Of a DNA stretch of 64,000 nucleotides, positions 1 through 8,751 are shown one piece after another. The translations under genes and the position numbers were made by a program. Under the pieces are notes generated by a model that made no database searches, was not told the origin of the DNA, and was given only the letters and a program-made list of their open reading frames with translations. The DNA is from Ancylobacter defluvii (lineage in GTDB: Bacteria; Pseudomonadota; Alphaproteobacteria; Rhizobiales; Xanthobacteraceae). The stretch lies in assembly GCF_018390605.1 (NCBI RefSeq), contig NZ_JAHBGD010000002.1:62001-126000 (forward strand). The letters are read 5' to 3'. The first letter of the stretch is position 1. Every line of letters begins with the position of its first letter.

Positions 1-650
1 TCGCAGACATTGGCGATCATCTCCATATTGTGCTCGATCAGCAGCACGATGCGCCCTTCCGCCTTCAGCTCGTGCAGCAGCGCCGCCTGCTGCTCGATGA
101 GCACCGGGTTGACGCCGGCCGCCGGCTCGTCGAGCAGCAGCACGGCGGGATCGGACATCAGCAGCATGCCCATGGTGAGCAGCTTCTGCTGGCCGCCGGA
201 GAGGCTGCCGGCATAATCGTTTGCCTTGTGGGCGAGGCCGAGGCGCTTCAGCATCGCCTCGGCGCGGGTGGCGATCTCCGCCTCGCGGGAGGCCACCGCG
301 GCGGGGCGCAGGAACAGGTTGAACACCCCCTCCCCGGCCTGGTCGCGCTCGCCGGCCATCATGTTCTGAAACACGGTGAGCCGGTGCGCCAGCCGCGGCA
401 CCTGGAAGGTGCGGCCGATGCCGGCCGCCGCCACCAGCTCCGGCCTGCCATAGGCGAGCGGGCGGCCGTTCAGCGTCACCGCGCCAGCATCCGGCACATA
501 GACGCCGGCGACGATGTTGAGCAGCGTCGACTTGCCGGAACCGTTCGGCCCGATGATGCCGGTGATGCTGGCCGGCGCCGCTTCGAGCGACACCGCGCGC
601 AGCGCCTGGAAGCCGCCGAAGGACAGCGAGACGTCAGTGACGCTCAGCAT
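1..650 (-). CDS. livG: Branched-chain amino acid-type ABC transporter ATP-binding protein LivG (partial, cut by window edge)
   Basis: Cytoplasmic ATPase of a Liv-type (HAAT) importer, reading leftwards out of the window; about 216 residues are present and the C-terminus is missing. Read from the sequence, the protein opens MLSVTDVSLSFGG and carries Walker A GPNGSGKST near residue 34, the ABC signature LSGGQQ near 150, Walker B VLLLDEP and the Liv-specific GVNP after it, then the switch region LIEHNME. It starts at ATG 650 behind an AGGAGG-like site inside the end of livM, so the two genes overlap by 17 bp and are probably translationally coupled. livF, the usual second ATPase, should lie to the left. 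Family assignment is firm; the substrate (amino acid, amide, urea or nucleobase) cannot be read from the ATPase. Confidence 0.93.
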   Translation of the reverse strand, partial: MLSVTDVSLSFGGFQALRAVSLEAAPASITGIIGPNGSGKSTLLNIVAGVYVPDAGAVTLNGRPLAYGRPELVAAAGIGRTFQVPRLAHRLTVFQNMMAGERDQAGEGVFNLFLRPAAVASREAEIATRAEAMLKRLGLAHKANDYAGSLSGGQQKLLTMGMLLMSDPAVLLLDEPAAGVNPVLIEQQAALLHELKAEGRIVLLIEHNMEMIANVC

Positions 651-1506
651 CGCGGACCTCCTTGGTCTCGGGAATGAGACCCTGCGGGCGGAACAGGAAC
701 ATCAGCACCAGCACCAGGCCGAACAGCGCCAGCCGGCCATTGGCCAGCACGTCGGCCGGCAGGTCGATCCAGCCGGCGACGAAGCGCGAGGAGACGCTGA
801 GCAGCTGCACCGCCGCCGCGCCGATGACCACGCCGAGAGTGCTGCCCGGCCCACCGAGGATCAGCGCCGTCCAGACGATGAAGGTCTCGGTGACGGTGAA
901 GCTGCTGGGCGACACATAGCCGACGATGTGGGCGTAGAGCACGCCGGCCGCCGCCGCCATCGCCCAGCCGATGATCGACACCGTCCGCTGGTAGGTGACC
1001 GGGTTGCGCCCGAGGGTGGCGGCGAGCACCTCGTCCTCGCGCAGCACCTTCAGCATGCGCCCGAACGGCGAGCGGGCGATGCGGTGCGCCATAAACCAGG
1101 CGGCGGCCATCAGCGCCAGCGCGCAGGCGAGCGCCAGATGCGGATCGGCGAAGCGCGGCACGGTGAGGCCGTCGGCGCCGCCGAGGGCCGGCGCGTTCAG
1201 CGCGGTGAGGCGGAACAGCTCGCCGGCGCCCAGCGTGATCAGCGCCCAGTAGTCCTGCGACAGCCGGCGCGCCGGCAACAGCACCAGCAGCGAGACGACC
1301 ACCGCGAAGGCGAGGCCGAGCGCGGCGCCGGCCGGCCACGGCATGCCCGCCTGCGCGGCGAGCGCAGCGGCATAGGCGCCGAGGCCGAAGGGCAGGATCT
1401 GGCCGAAATTGACCAGGCCGGTAAGGCCGAACTGGATGTTCAGGCTGAGGCCGAGCACCGACCAGACGGCGACGATGGTGAGGCAGTAGATGGCGAAATC
1501 GAGCAT
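634..1506 (-). CDS. livM: Branched-chain amino acid-type ABC transporter permease LivM
   Basis: Inner-membrane permease of the Liv importer, 290 aa from ATG 1506 (MLDFAIYCLTIVAVWSVLGL). It has about eight to nine hydrophobic segments and the family signature around GLTGLVNFGQILPFGLGAYA, including the conserved short loop SPFGRMLKVLREDE that contacts the ATPase. A longer reading frame runs further upstream, but that extension is arginine-rich, overlaps livH and has no membrane character, so the start at 1506 is preferred. It lies 4 bp downstream of livH and overlaps livG by 17 bp, so livK-livH-livM-livG form one minus-strand operon. The substrate is not determined by sequence. Confidence 0.92.
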   Translation of the reverse strand: MLDFAIYCLTIVAVWSVLGLSLNIQFGLTGLVNFGQILPFGLGAYAAALAAQAGMPWPAGAALGLAFAVVVSLLVLLPARRLSQDYWALITLGAGELFRLTALNAPALGGADGLTVPRFADPHLALACALALMAAAWFMAHRIARSPFGRMLKVLREDEVLAATLGRNPVTYQRTVSIIGWAMAAAAGVLYAHIVGYVSPSSFTVTETFIVWTALILGGPGSTLGVVIGAAAVQLLSVSSRFVAGWIDLPADVLANGRLALFGLVLVLMFLFRPQGLIPETKEVRDAERH

Positions 1507-1510
1507 GCCC

Positions 1511-2395
1511 TCACCTCCCCGCCAGCGGCGACAGGCGCGGGCGCAGCAGCAGCACCACGACCAGCGCCAGCACGGCGACATAGTCGCGGAACTGGGTGGG
1601 GATCTGCCAGCTCTCGCCGCCGAGCAAGGCGCCGAAATCGATGTAGATCAGCAGGTTCTGCGCGAGCGAGAGGATCAGCGCGCCGAGCACCGCGCCGAAC
1701 ACGTTGGACAGGCCGCCAATGGTGACGGCGGCGAACACCGGCAGGAGAATGATCAGGTCCATGTTCGGCTGCAGCCGCGTCTCGAAGGCGAGCAGCGTAC
1801 CGCCGATGGCGGCGAGCGCGCCGGAGAGGAACCACATCAGCTTGATCAGCCGGTCGCCGGGAATGCCGCGCGTCACCGCGAGATCGGCATTGGAGGCAAG
1901 CGCGCGCAGGCCGGAGCCGACACGGGTGAAATTCAGGAACAGATGCAGCAGCAGCATCAGCACCGCCGCCACCACCACCACCAGCGCATCGAGGGTGGTG
2001 AACACGGCGTCGCCGACAGCGACGACATCATAGGAGAGATCGAACACCCGCGCGCCGCCGCCATAGATGATCGCCACCACCGAGCGCAGGAACAGCGCCA
2101 CGCCCCAGGACACGATCATCTTGCCCTCGGGCGTGATGTCGCGCAGGCGGCTGAAGACCAGGAAATCGACGAGGATGGCGATGAGGCCGGTCGCCACCGC
2201 GCTCAACGCCAAAGCGGCGGGCAGCGGCATGCCGGGAATGGCGGCGAAGCTATAGGTGAGATAGCCGCCGACCACCGCGAACTGGATATGCGCGAAATTG
2301 GCGAAACGCAGGATCGAGTAGCACAGCGCCACCCCGACCGCGATCACCGCGATCATGCTGGCATAGACGAGGGAATTTAACAGAACCTGGAGCAC
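1511..2395 (-). CDS. livH: Branched-chain amino acid-type ABC transporter permease LivH
   Basis: Second Liv permease, 294 aa if translation begins at GTG 2395 (reading V/MLQVLLNSLVYASMIAVIAV). Typical LivH proteins begin with exactly this sort of 'LLNGL..G..YAL.A.G' helix. The upstream in-frame extension to 2620 is low-complexity, overlaps the livK stop region and is rejected. Visible family features are the YSILRFANFAHI membrane motif, a GGLSNVFGAVLGALI helix near the C-terminus, and about eight transmembrane segments. It lies 109 bp after livK, with livM following almost immediately. The GTG start lacks a strong ribosome-binding site, so the exact start is uncertain by a few codons. Confidence 0.88.
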   Translation of the reverse strand: MLQVLLNSLVYASMIAVIAVGVALCYSILRFANFAHIQFAVVGGYLTYSFAAIPGMPLPAALALSAVATGLIAILVDFLVFSRLRDITPEGKMIVSWGVALFLRSVVAIIYGGGARVFDLSYDVVAVGDAVFTTLDALVVVVAAVLMLLLHLFLNFTRVGSGLRALASNADLAVTRGIPGDRLIKLMWFLSGALAAIGGTLLAFETRLQPNMDLIILLPVFAAVTIGGLSNVFGAVLGALILSLAQNLLIYIDFGALLGGESWQIPTQFRDYVAVLALVVVLLLRPRLSPLAGR

Positions 2396-2504
2396 GGGCG
2401 GGGACGGCTTCCCAAGAGCAGAACAGACGAGGAGCGGACGGACAGGGGGGACAGACGAAACCGTCCGGCGCGCCGCGGCACGCCGGACGGCATGGGCTTT
2501 CGCG

Positions 2505-3626
2505 TCAGTTGCGGGTGGCGGTGGTGACGAAGTCGCCGGCCTTGTACTCGATGACGTCGATCGGCGGGGCGATGCGCTGGCCGCGCGCGTCCCAGGCGAT
2601 CTTGCCGGTGGCGCCGTCATAGGCCTTCACCACGTCGGGCAGCGCCTTGGCGATGGCCGCGGGCTCGGCGCTGCCGGCCTTCTTGATCGCCGCGGCGACG
2701 ACCATCAGCGCGTCATAGCCGTAATAGACATGCGCCATCAGGTCGGCGGTGCCGTTGAACTTGGCGCCGTACTTGTCGGCGACCGCCTTGCCGGCCGGCT
2801 GCGAATAACCGCCATTGTCGACGCCGAACAGCTTGCCGTCGAGGAAGTCCTTGTTCTCGATCTCCAGGATCGAGGGATAGGCGGCATACCATTTGGCGGT
2901 GAGGCCGAGCTCGCGGGCGGCCTTCAGCATGGCGCGGGAATCGTCGCCATAGCCGGCGGTGATGATCACGTCCGGCTTGGCCGGCACCACCGGCTGGATG
3001 TCGGCGCGATAGTCCGGCTGGCCCTCGGTGAAGGCGACCTTCTTGACGATCTTGCCGCCCTTGGCTTCGAACGCCGCGGCGGCAGCTTCGGCGACGCCGA
3101 GGCCGAAGGTGGAGTTCGGTACCACGATGGCGGCGGTCTTGGCGCCGCTATCGGCCATCAGCAGGCCGAGTTCCTTGCCGACAATGTCGTCCAGCGGCAG
3201 GATCGAGAACAGCGTGCCGGGATAGTTGCCGAGCTTGGGCGAGGAGGAGGAGGTATTGACGAGCACCCTGCCCTTCTCCTTGGCCAGCTCCGCCACCGGG
3301 ATCATCAGGCCGGAACCGCCGAACATGATGGCGGCCGGTACCTTGTCGACATTGTAGAGCTTGTTGGCGGCGTTCAGCGCCTCCTGGGCGCGATTCTCCG
3401 AATCCTCGACGATCAGCTTCACCGGCCGGCCATCGATGCCGCCGGCGGCGTTGATGGCGTCGGCGGCGAGCTCGACGCCGCGGGTCATCTGCACGCTGGT
3501 CTTCACCGCCGAGCCGGTGAGATTGGCGATGACGCCGATTTCAATGGGGTCGGCGGCGCGGGCCGGGCCCTGCACCGCTGCGAGAGCGAGTGCACTGCAA
3601 AAGGCCAAAGACAGAATCTTCTTCAT
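2505..3626 (-). CDS. Liv-type periplasmic substrate-binding protein
   Basis: Periplasmic receptor of the Liv importer, 373 aa. A Sec signal peptide is clear (MKKILSLAFCSALALAAVQG, cleavage near ARA-ADPIE at residue 24). The mature part is a type I periplasmic-binding fold (Peripla_BP_6): IEIGVIANLTGSA at the start, the GVELAADAINAAGGIDGRPV helix, and the central AAIVVPNSTFGLGVAEA hinge segment. An AGAGAG site precedes ATG 3626. It is the first gene of the liv operon and is divergent from the nucleoside hydrolase, so the 245-bp gap should hold both promoters. The neighbouring nucleoside hydrolase makes a nucleoside, base or amide substrate conceivable, but this is inference only. Confidence 0.9.
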   Translation of the reverse strand: MKKILSLAFCSALALAAVQGPARAADPIEIGVIANLTGSAVKTSVQMTRGVELAADAINAAGGIDGRPVKLIVEDSENRAQEALNAANKLYNVDKVPAAIMFGGSGLMIPVAELAKEKGRVLVNTSSSSPKLGNYPGTLFSILPLDDIVGKELGLLMADSGAKTAAIVVPNSTFGLGVAEAAAAAFEAKGGKIVKKVAFTEGQPDYRADIQPVVPAKPDVIITAGYGDDSRAMLKAARELGLTAKWYAAYPSILEIENKDFLDGKLFGVDNGGYSQPAGKAVADKYGAKFNGTADLMAHVYYGYDALMVVAAAIKKAGSAEPAAIAKALPDVVKAYDGATGKIAWDARGQRIAPPIDVIEYKAGDFVTTATRN

Positions 3627-3871
3627 GACGATGTGCTCTCTGGTGAGGTCGCTTGCGGATTATTCTTTGGCGCAAGGGTGGTTTGCCGTCGCATTCGACG
3701 CGGAAAACCGCCCTGGCGCAGGATGCCATCACGTTAACGACGAGCCGTAGGAAGAAACATCCCGAATGACCGGAGATTGGCCGAAGGAATTTCGGGCAGG
3801 CGGGCGCCCGGTCTCCGGCTTTTCCTCGCGGAGGCGGCCTATCGTGCCAGCTCGGCAACAAGGGACGTTTC

Positions 3872-4816
3872 ATGACGCGGCGCAAGATCATCATCGACAC
3901 CGACCCCGGCCAGGACGACGCCTTCGCGCTGCTGCTGGCGCTCGGCTCGCCCGACGAGCTGGAGGTGGTCGGCGTCACCGCCGTGCACGGCAATGTGCCG
4001 CTCGCCCGCACCACCATCAACGCGCAGATGGTGATCGAGCTGGCCGGACGCGCCGATATCCCGGTCTATCCCGGCTGCCCGCGGCCGATGGTGAAGCCCG
4101 GCTTCACCGCCGAATATGTGCACGGGCCGAGCGGCCTCGACGGCTGCGAGCTGCCGCCGCCCTCGGCACCGCTCGGCGACCGCCACGGCGTCGACTTCAT
4201 CATCGACACGGTGATGGCGGCGGCGCCCGGAGAAATTTCGGTCTGCACGCTCGGACCGATGACCAATCTCGCGGTGGCGATGATCAAGGAACCGGCGATC
4301 ATCCCGCGTCTCGCCGAGGTGGTGTTCATGGGCGGCGGCTTCTTCGAGGGCGGCAACACCACCCCGGCGGCCGAGTTCAACATCTATGTCGATCCGCATG
4401 CCGCGCATGTGGTGCTGGCCTCCGGCGCGCCGGTGACGATGGTGCCGATCGACCTCACCTACAAGGCGGTGATGACGCCGGAATGGCTGCGGCGCCTGCG
4501 CGCCGTCGGCAAGCGCACCGCCGTCGAGGCGGCCGGCATGGCCGAGTTCTACCAGGACTACGGCAACAAGAAATTCGGCACCGACAGCTACCCGCTGCAC
4601 GACCCCTGCGTGATCGGCTACCTGCTGCGCCCGGACCTGTTCCAGGGCCGCAAATGCCATGTCGAGGTGGAGATCCATTCGCCGGTCACCTCCGGGATGA
4701 CGGTGGTGGACTGGTGGAACGTCACCAAGAAGCCGGCCAACTGCCTGGTGCTGCGCGACCTCGACAATCCGCCCTTCTACGAGCTGATGCTGGAGCGCAT
4801 TGCGCGACTGCCGTGA
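3872..4816 (+). CDS. Nucleoside hydrolase (IunH/Rih family)
   Basis: Cytosolic N-ribohydrolase, 314 aa, cleaving the N-glycosidic bond of ribonucleosides to base plus ribose. The Ca2+/catalytic aspartate cluster is at the very N-terminus (IIIDTDPGQDDAFALLLAL, Asp 9, 11, 15, 16). The family's second landmarks follow: LGPMTNLA near residue 127, FMGGGFFEGGNTTPAAEFN near 150-170, and the active-site His in YPLHDPCVIGYLL near 245. An AAGGGA site lies 8 bp before ATG 3872. It is transcribed away from the Liv transporter and converges on the cupin gene. The family is certain; purine versus pyrimidine specificity cannot be called from the sequence. Confidence 0.93.
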   Translation: MTRRKIIIDTDPGQDDAFALLLALGSPDELEVVGVTAVHGNVPLARTTINAQMVIELAGRADIPVYPGCPRPMVKPGFTAEYVHGPSGLDGCELPPPSAPLGDRHGVDFIIDTVMAAAPGEISVCTLGPMTNLAVAMIKEPAIIPRLAEVVFMGGGFFEGGNTTPAAEFNIYVDPHAAHVVLASGAPVTMVPIDLTYKAVMTPEWLRRLRAVGKRTAVEAAGMAEFYQDYGNKKFGTDSYPLHDPCVIGYLLRPDLFQGRKCHVEVEIHSPVTSGMTVVDWWNVTKKPANCLVLRDLDNPPFYELMLERIARLP

Positions 4817-4878
4817 CCGGCGTGCGCGGTTATGCCAAGGTCCAGTCGATTGCCGGCGGTGAAGACCCCTCACCCCAG

Positions 4879-4901
4879 CCCTCTCCCCGACGGGGAGAGG
4901 G
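4879..4901. terminator. Perfect 10-bp inverted repeat between convergent genes
   Basis: Arms CCCTCTCCCC and GGGGAGAGGG separated by only three bases (GAC). It lies in the 141-bp gap where the nucleoside hydrolase (+) and cupin (-) genes converge, so it could terminate both directions. There is no T-run, so factor-independent termination is not proven. The surrounding wording (CCCTCACCCCAGCCC before the stem) resembles a dispersed intergenic element common in rhizobial genomes; a weaker relative is seen at 33108-33123. Confidence 0.5.
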
Positions 4902-4957
4902 AGCGGCGGCGGGACTGACGTGCCGGGCGGGCCTTCGAGGCGAGGAGGTTCCCGGTC

Positions 4958-5434
4958 CTAGGAATGCGGCGCGTCGCCGATGAGCAGTTCGAGGCCGTTG
5001 CGGCGGGCGATCTCGACGAGGCGGGGGATATCCGGCGGCGCATCGGAGGGCGGCGGCAGCGTCGTGGTGCCGGGAGGCATCGGCTGGCCGACCTCGCTGA
5101 AAAAGCCGTCATGCACCAGGCCGGGCGTGTTGAGCACCAGAAGCCGCGCCGGCTCGGTGCCGACATTGCGGAAGGCGTGCGGCGCACCCGGCGGCACCTT
5201 GACGAAGCTGCCGGCAGCAGCGGGGACAACGGCGCCGTCGATCATGAACTCGAAACGGCCATCGAGCACATAGAACGCCTCGTCATCGCCGGGATGGCGA
5301 TTGGGCGGCGCGCCGGCGCCGGGGGCGACCAACGCCTCGGCGAGGCAATAGGCGCCGCCGGTCTCGCGGCTGCGTTGCAGGAAGCGCACGAGGACGCCGA
5401 AGAGATAATAGGTGTCGGTAGAGATATCCGGCAT
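4958..5434 (-). CDS. Cupin-domain protein
   Basis: Single-domain cupin of 158 aa, small and cytosolic (no signal peptide). Cupin motif 1 is visible as HPGDDEAFYVLDGRFEF (His 47, with Glu 52 positioned as a metal ligand) and motif 2 as VKVPPGAPHAFRNVG (His near 86). This matches the quercetin-dioxygenase-like or general conserved-barrel group. The tail after residue 110 (LPPPSDAPPDIPRLVEIARR) is characteristic of a subset of small cupins of unknown function. It sits 127 bp downstream of cofD and may be an outlier of that operon. Dioxygenase, isomerase and sugar- or hormone-binding roles are all possible; no specific reaction is claimed. Confidence 0.8.
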   Translation of the reverse strand: MPDISTDTYYLFGVLVRFLQRSRETGGAYCLAEALVAPGAGAPPNRHPGDDEAFYVLDGRFEFMIDGAVVPAAAGSFVKVPPGAPHAFRNVGTEPARLLVLNTPGLVHDGFFSEVGQPMPPGTTTLPPPSDAPPDIPRLVEIARRNGLELLIGDAPHS

Positions 5435-5561
5435 GGCGAAGCTCCCCCGGAAGCCCGCATGTCGCGCCCGGGCCTCGCCGCATCATGCCGCGAAACGCCC
5501 GGAGGTACAGCTGGATATTCCCTAGGGGAAGTCACCCCGAACCCGCAGAAGCGCGGGAGTC

Positions 5562-6533
<972 letters not shown>

Positions 6534-6540
6534 TCCACCG

Positions 6541-7716
6541 TCAGGGCTTGATCACCAGTTCACGCGGAAAATTCGTCAGCACCTCCGGCGCGCCGGAGGC
6601 GGTGATGCGGAAGGTCTCGCTGAGCTCATAGCCCCAATCGTCCATCCACATGCCGAGGATCATGTGGAAGCACATATTTTCTTCCAGAACCGCCCGCTCG
6701 CCTTCGCGCAGGCTTAGCGTGCGCTCGCCCCAGTCCGGCGGATAGTTGAGGCCGATGGAATAGCCGATGCGCGAGGGCTTCTCGTAGCCGGCGCGGGCGA
6801 TGACGCGGTTCCAGGCGCTCGCCACCTCATGCGCGGTGGTGCCGGCGCGGGCGGCATCGAGCGCCACGTCCATGCCCTCGGCGACCACCTTCACCACATC
6901 CAGCAGTTGCGCCGGCGGGGTGCCCATATACAGCGTGCGGGCCAGTGCGGCGTGATAGCGGGCATGGCAGCCGCCAAGCTCGAGATAGGCGACCTCGCCC
7001 TGCCGGTAGCGCTCGCCGGTCCAGGTGAGATGCGGCGCGGCGGTCTTCTCGCCATGCGGCACATTGGCGAGGGCGGCGGGATAATCGCCCCAGAAGCCGG
7101 CGGTACCGCGAAACTGCGCGGCAGTGATCTCGGCCACCGCGTCGCATTCGCGCACCCCCGACGCCACGGTTTCCATGCCGACCTTCATCGCATGGGAGAC
7201 GATGGCGGCGGCGCCGCGCATCAAGGCGACCTCCGCCTCGGATTTCACCAGCCGGACCCAGGCGACCAGCAGCTCGGTATCGACCAGGCGGGCGGCCGGC
7301 AGCGCCTTGCCGAGCTCGAGATAGGCGCGGGCGGTGAAATAGAAGGCGTCGAGGTCGACGCCGATGGTGGCGCGGTCCCACCCCAGATCGGCGATCACGC
7401 CGGCGAGGAACTGCGCCGGGTGCAGGGTCGGGGAATCGACATGGGTCTCGGGGTAGGCCCGGATGGACTCCGCGGCGAGGAAGCTGGTGAGGCGGGCGCC
7501 GGGCGCATCCATCGCCCGGCCGACCCAGAGCGGCTCCTCGCGGTCGAGGCCGACCACCACATATTGGTGCACGTAGAACGACCAGCCGTCATAGCCGGTG
7601 AGGTAGTTCATGCTCGCCGGATCGGCGCAGATGAGTATGTCGAGGCCGCGCTCGCGCATGCGCGCCTTCACCCGTTCGAGGCGGCCGAGATACTCCTCAC
7701 GCGCGAAAACCGGCAT
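6541..7716 (-). CDS. M24-family (creatinase / ectoine-hydrolase-like) hydrolase
   Basis: Pita-bread-fold protein of 391 aa with a creatinase N-terminal domain (residues about 10-140) and an M24 C-terminal domain. The start at ATG 7716 follows an AAGGAGAAAGG site. In metal-dependent aminopeptidases the first ligands lie in a 'DxG...SDxTRT' strand pair; here that stretch reads VAYLELGGCHARYHAALART, so both aspartates are replaced (Glu and His). A histidine in TAAPHLTWTG matches the catalytic His of creatinase, and Glu in VLEENMCFHM and in YELSETF are kept. This pattern suits metal-independent C-N hydrolases such as creatinase or ectoine hydrolase more than Xaa-Pro peptidases. It lies within an operon with an LLM oxidoreductase and an aminotransferase. 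Substrate unknown. Confidence 0.85.
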   Translation of the reverse strand: MPVFAREEYLGRLERVKARMRERGLDILICADPASMNYLTGYDGWSFYVHQYVVVGLDREEPLWVGRAMDAPGARLTSFLAAESIRAYPETHVDSPTLHPAQFLAGVIADLGWDRATIGVDLDAFYFTARAYLELGKALPAARLVDTELLVAWVRLVKSEAEVALMRGAAAIVSHAMKVGMETVASGVRECDAVAEITAAQFRGTAGFWGDYPAALANVPHGEKTAAPHLTWTGERYRQGEVAYLELGGCHARYHAALARTLYMGTPPAQLLDVVKVVAEGMDVALDAARAGTTAHEVASAWNRVIARAGYEKPSRIGYSIGLNYPPDWGERTLSLREGERAVLEENMCFHMILGMWMDDWGYELSETFRITASGAPEVLTNFPRELVIKP

Positions 7717-7739
7717 CCGCCTTTCTCCTTGCCCGCCGC

Positions 7740-8657
7740 TCAGAACAGATGCGGCAGCGCGGCGCGGAAGTGCCGGATCGCCTCGACATGCGCCTGCGGA
7801 TCCGACAGGCCGCCGATGGCCGCCTTGTTCCAGCGCTTCTCTTCCTCGACCCAGCGCTCCGGCATGGTGTTGACGGTGATGTGGGTGGCACCGATGGCGC
7901 GCCAGGCTTCCACCTCCTCCTTCAGCTCCGCCGGGGTGCGGTCGATGATGGTCATGGTCGCCTCGATGCCGATGGCGTCCGGGTCGCGGCCATAGGAGCG
8001 GGCCAGCTCGCGCATGGTCTCGATGCCGCGCCGGCCGGTATCGTCGGCCTGGAAGTTCGGCAGCCAGCCATCGCCGAGCCGGGCGACGCGGCGGATGGCA
8101 GCGTCCGAGACGCCGCCGATCCAGATCGGGATCGGCCGCTGCACCGGCAGCGGGTTGATGCCGCCATCCTCGATGCGGTGATACTTGCCCTCATAAGTGA
8201 TCAGATCGGCGCACCAGAGCTTGCGCAGAACATCAATCTGTTCGTCCATCCGCTTACCGCGATTGCCGAATTCCTCGCCGCAAGCCTCGAATTCCTCCGG
8301 CTTCACCCCGACCCCGACGCCGAGCCGCAGCCGGCCGCCGGAAAGCAGGTCCACCTCCGCCGCCTGCTTGGCGACCAAAGCGGTGCCGCGCATCGGCAGC
8401 ACCAGCACGCCGGTGACGAAATCGATCTTGCTGGTGACCGCTGCCAGATAGCCGAACAGCACGAACAGCTCGTGGAACATGTCCTCGGCGTCGTGCACAT
8501 AGGTCCAGCCCGGCCGGCTGGCCTTGTTGAGACCGATGATCTGGTCGAAGGCGGTGAGGTGGGTGTAGCCGAGCTCCTCGGCGACGACGGCGAATTCCTT
8601 GATGGTCTTCGGATCGGTGCCGATCTCGAATTGCGGGAACAGGGCGCCGATCTTCAT
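7740..8657 (-). CDS. LLM-class (luciferase-like) oxidoreductase, probably F420-dependent
   Basis: TIM-barrel luciferase-like flavin/deazaflavin oxidoreductase, 305 aa, cytosolic. The N-terminal strand is MKIGALFPQFEIGTDP, followed by ELGYTHLTAFDQI, the conserved GVLVLPMRGTALVAKQAAE (non-prolyl cis-peptide region) and GGRLRLGVGVGVKPEEF, which is typical of the F420-binding branch. The C-terminal part carries RPIPIWIGGVSDAAIRRVA. The overall pattern resembles the Rv2161c-type probable F420 family, and the cofD gene in the same operon supports F420 over FMN. It is separated from the M24 gene by 23 bp and from the upstream aminotransferase by 94 bp. The substrate is unknown; an FMN-dependent monooxygenase is the main alternative. 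Confidence 0.85.
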   Translation of the reverse strand: MKIGALFPQFEIGTDPKTIKEFAVVAEELGYTHLTAFDQIIGLNKASRPGWTYVHDAEDMFHELFVLFGYLAAVTSKIDFVTGVLVLPMRGTALVAKQAAEVDLLSGGRLRLGVGVGVKPEEFEACGEEFGNRGKRMDEQIDVLRKLWCADLITYEGKYHRIEDGGINPLPVQRPIPIWIGGVSDAAIRRVARLGDGWLPNFQADDTGRRGIETMRELARSYGRDPDAIGIEATMTIIDRTPAELKEEVEAWRAIGATHITVNTMPERWVEEEKRWNKAAIGGLSDPQAHVEAIRHFRAALPHLF

Positions 8658-8751
8658 AAGGCTTCTCCAAGCGGGTGGCGGGTCGCGAGAGGCCCCGCCG
8701 CTTTCATGTGTTTAGGACGTGGCAGGCGCCGGCAAAAGTCGGGGGAACCAC

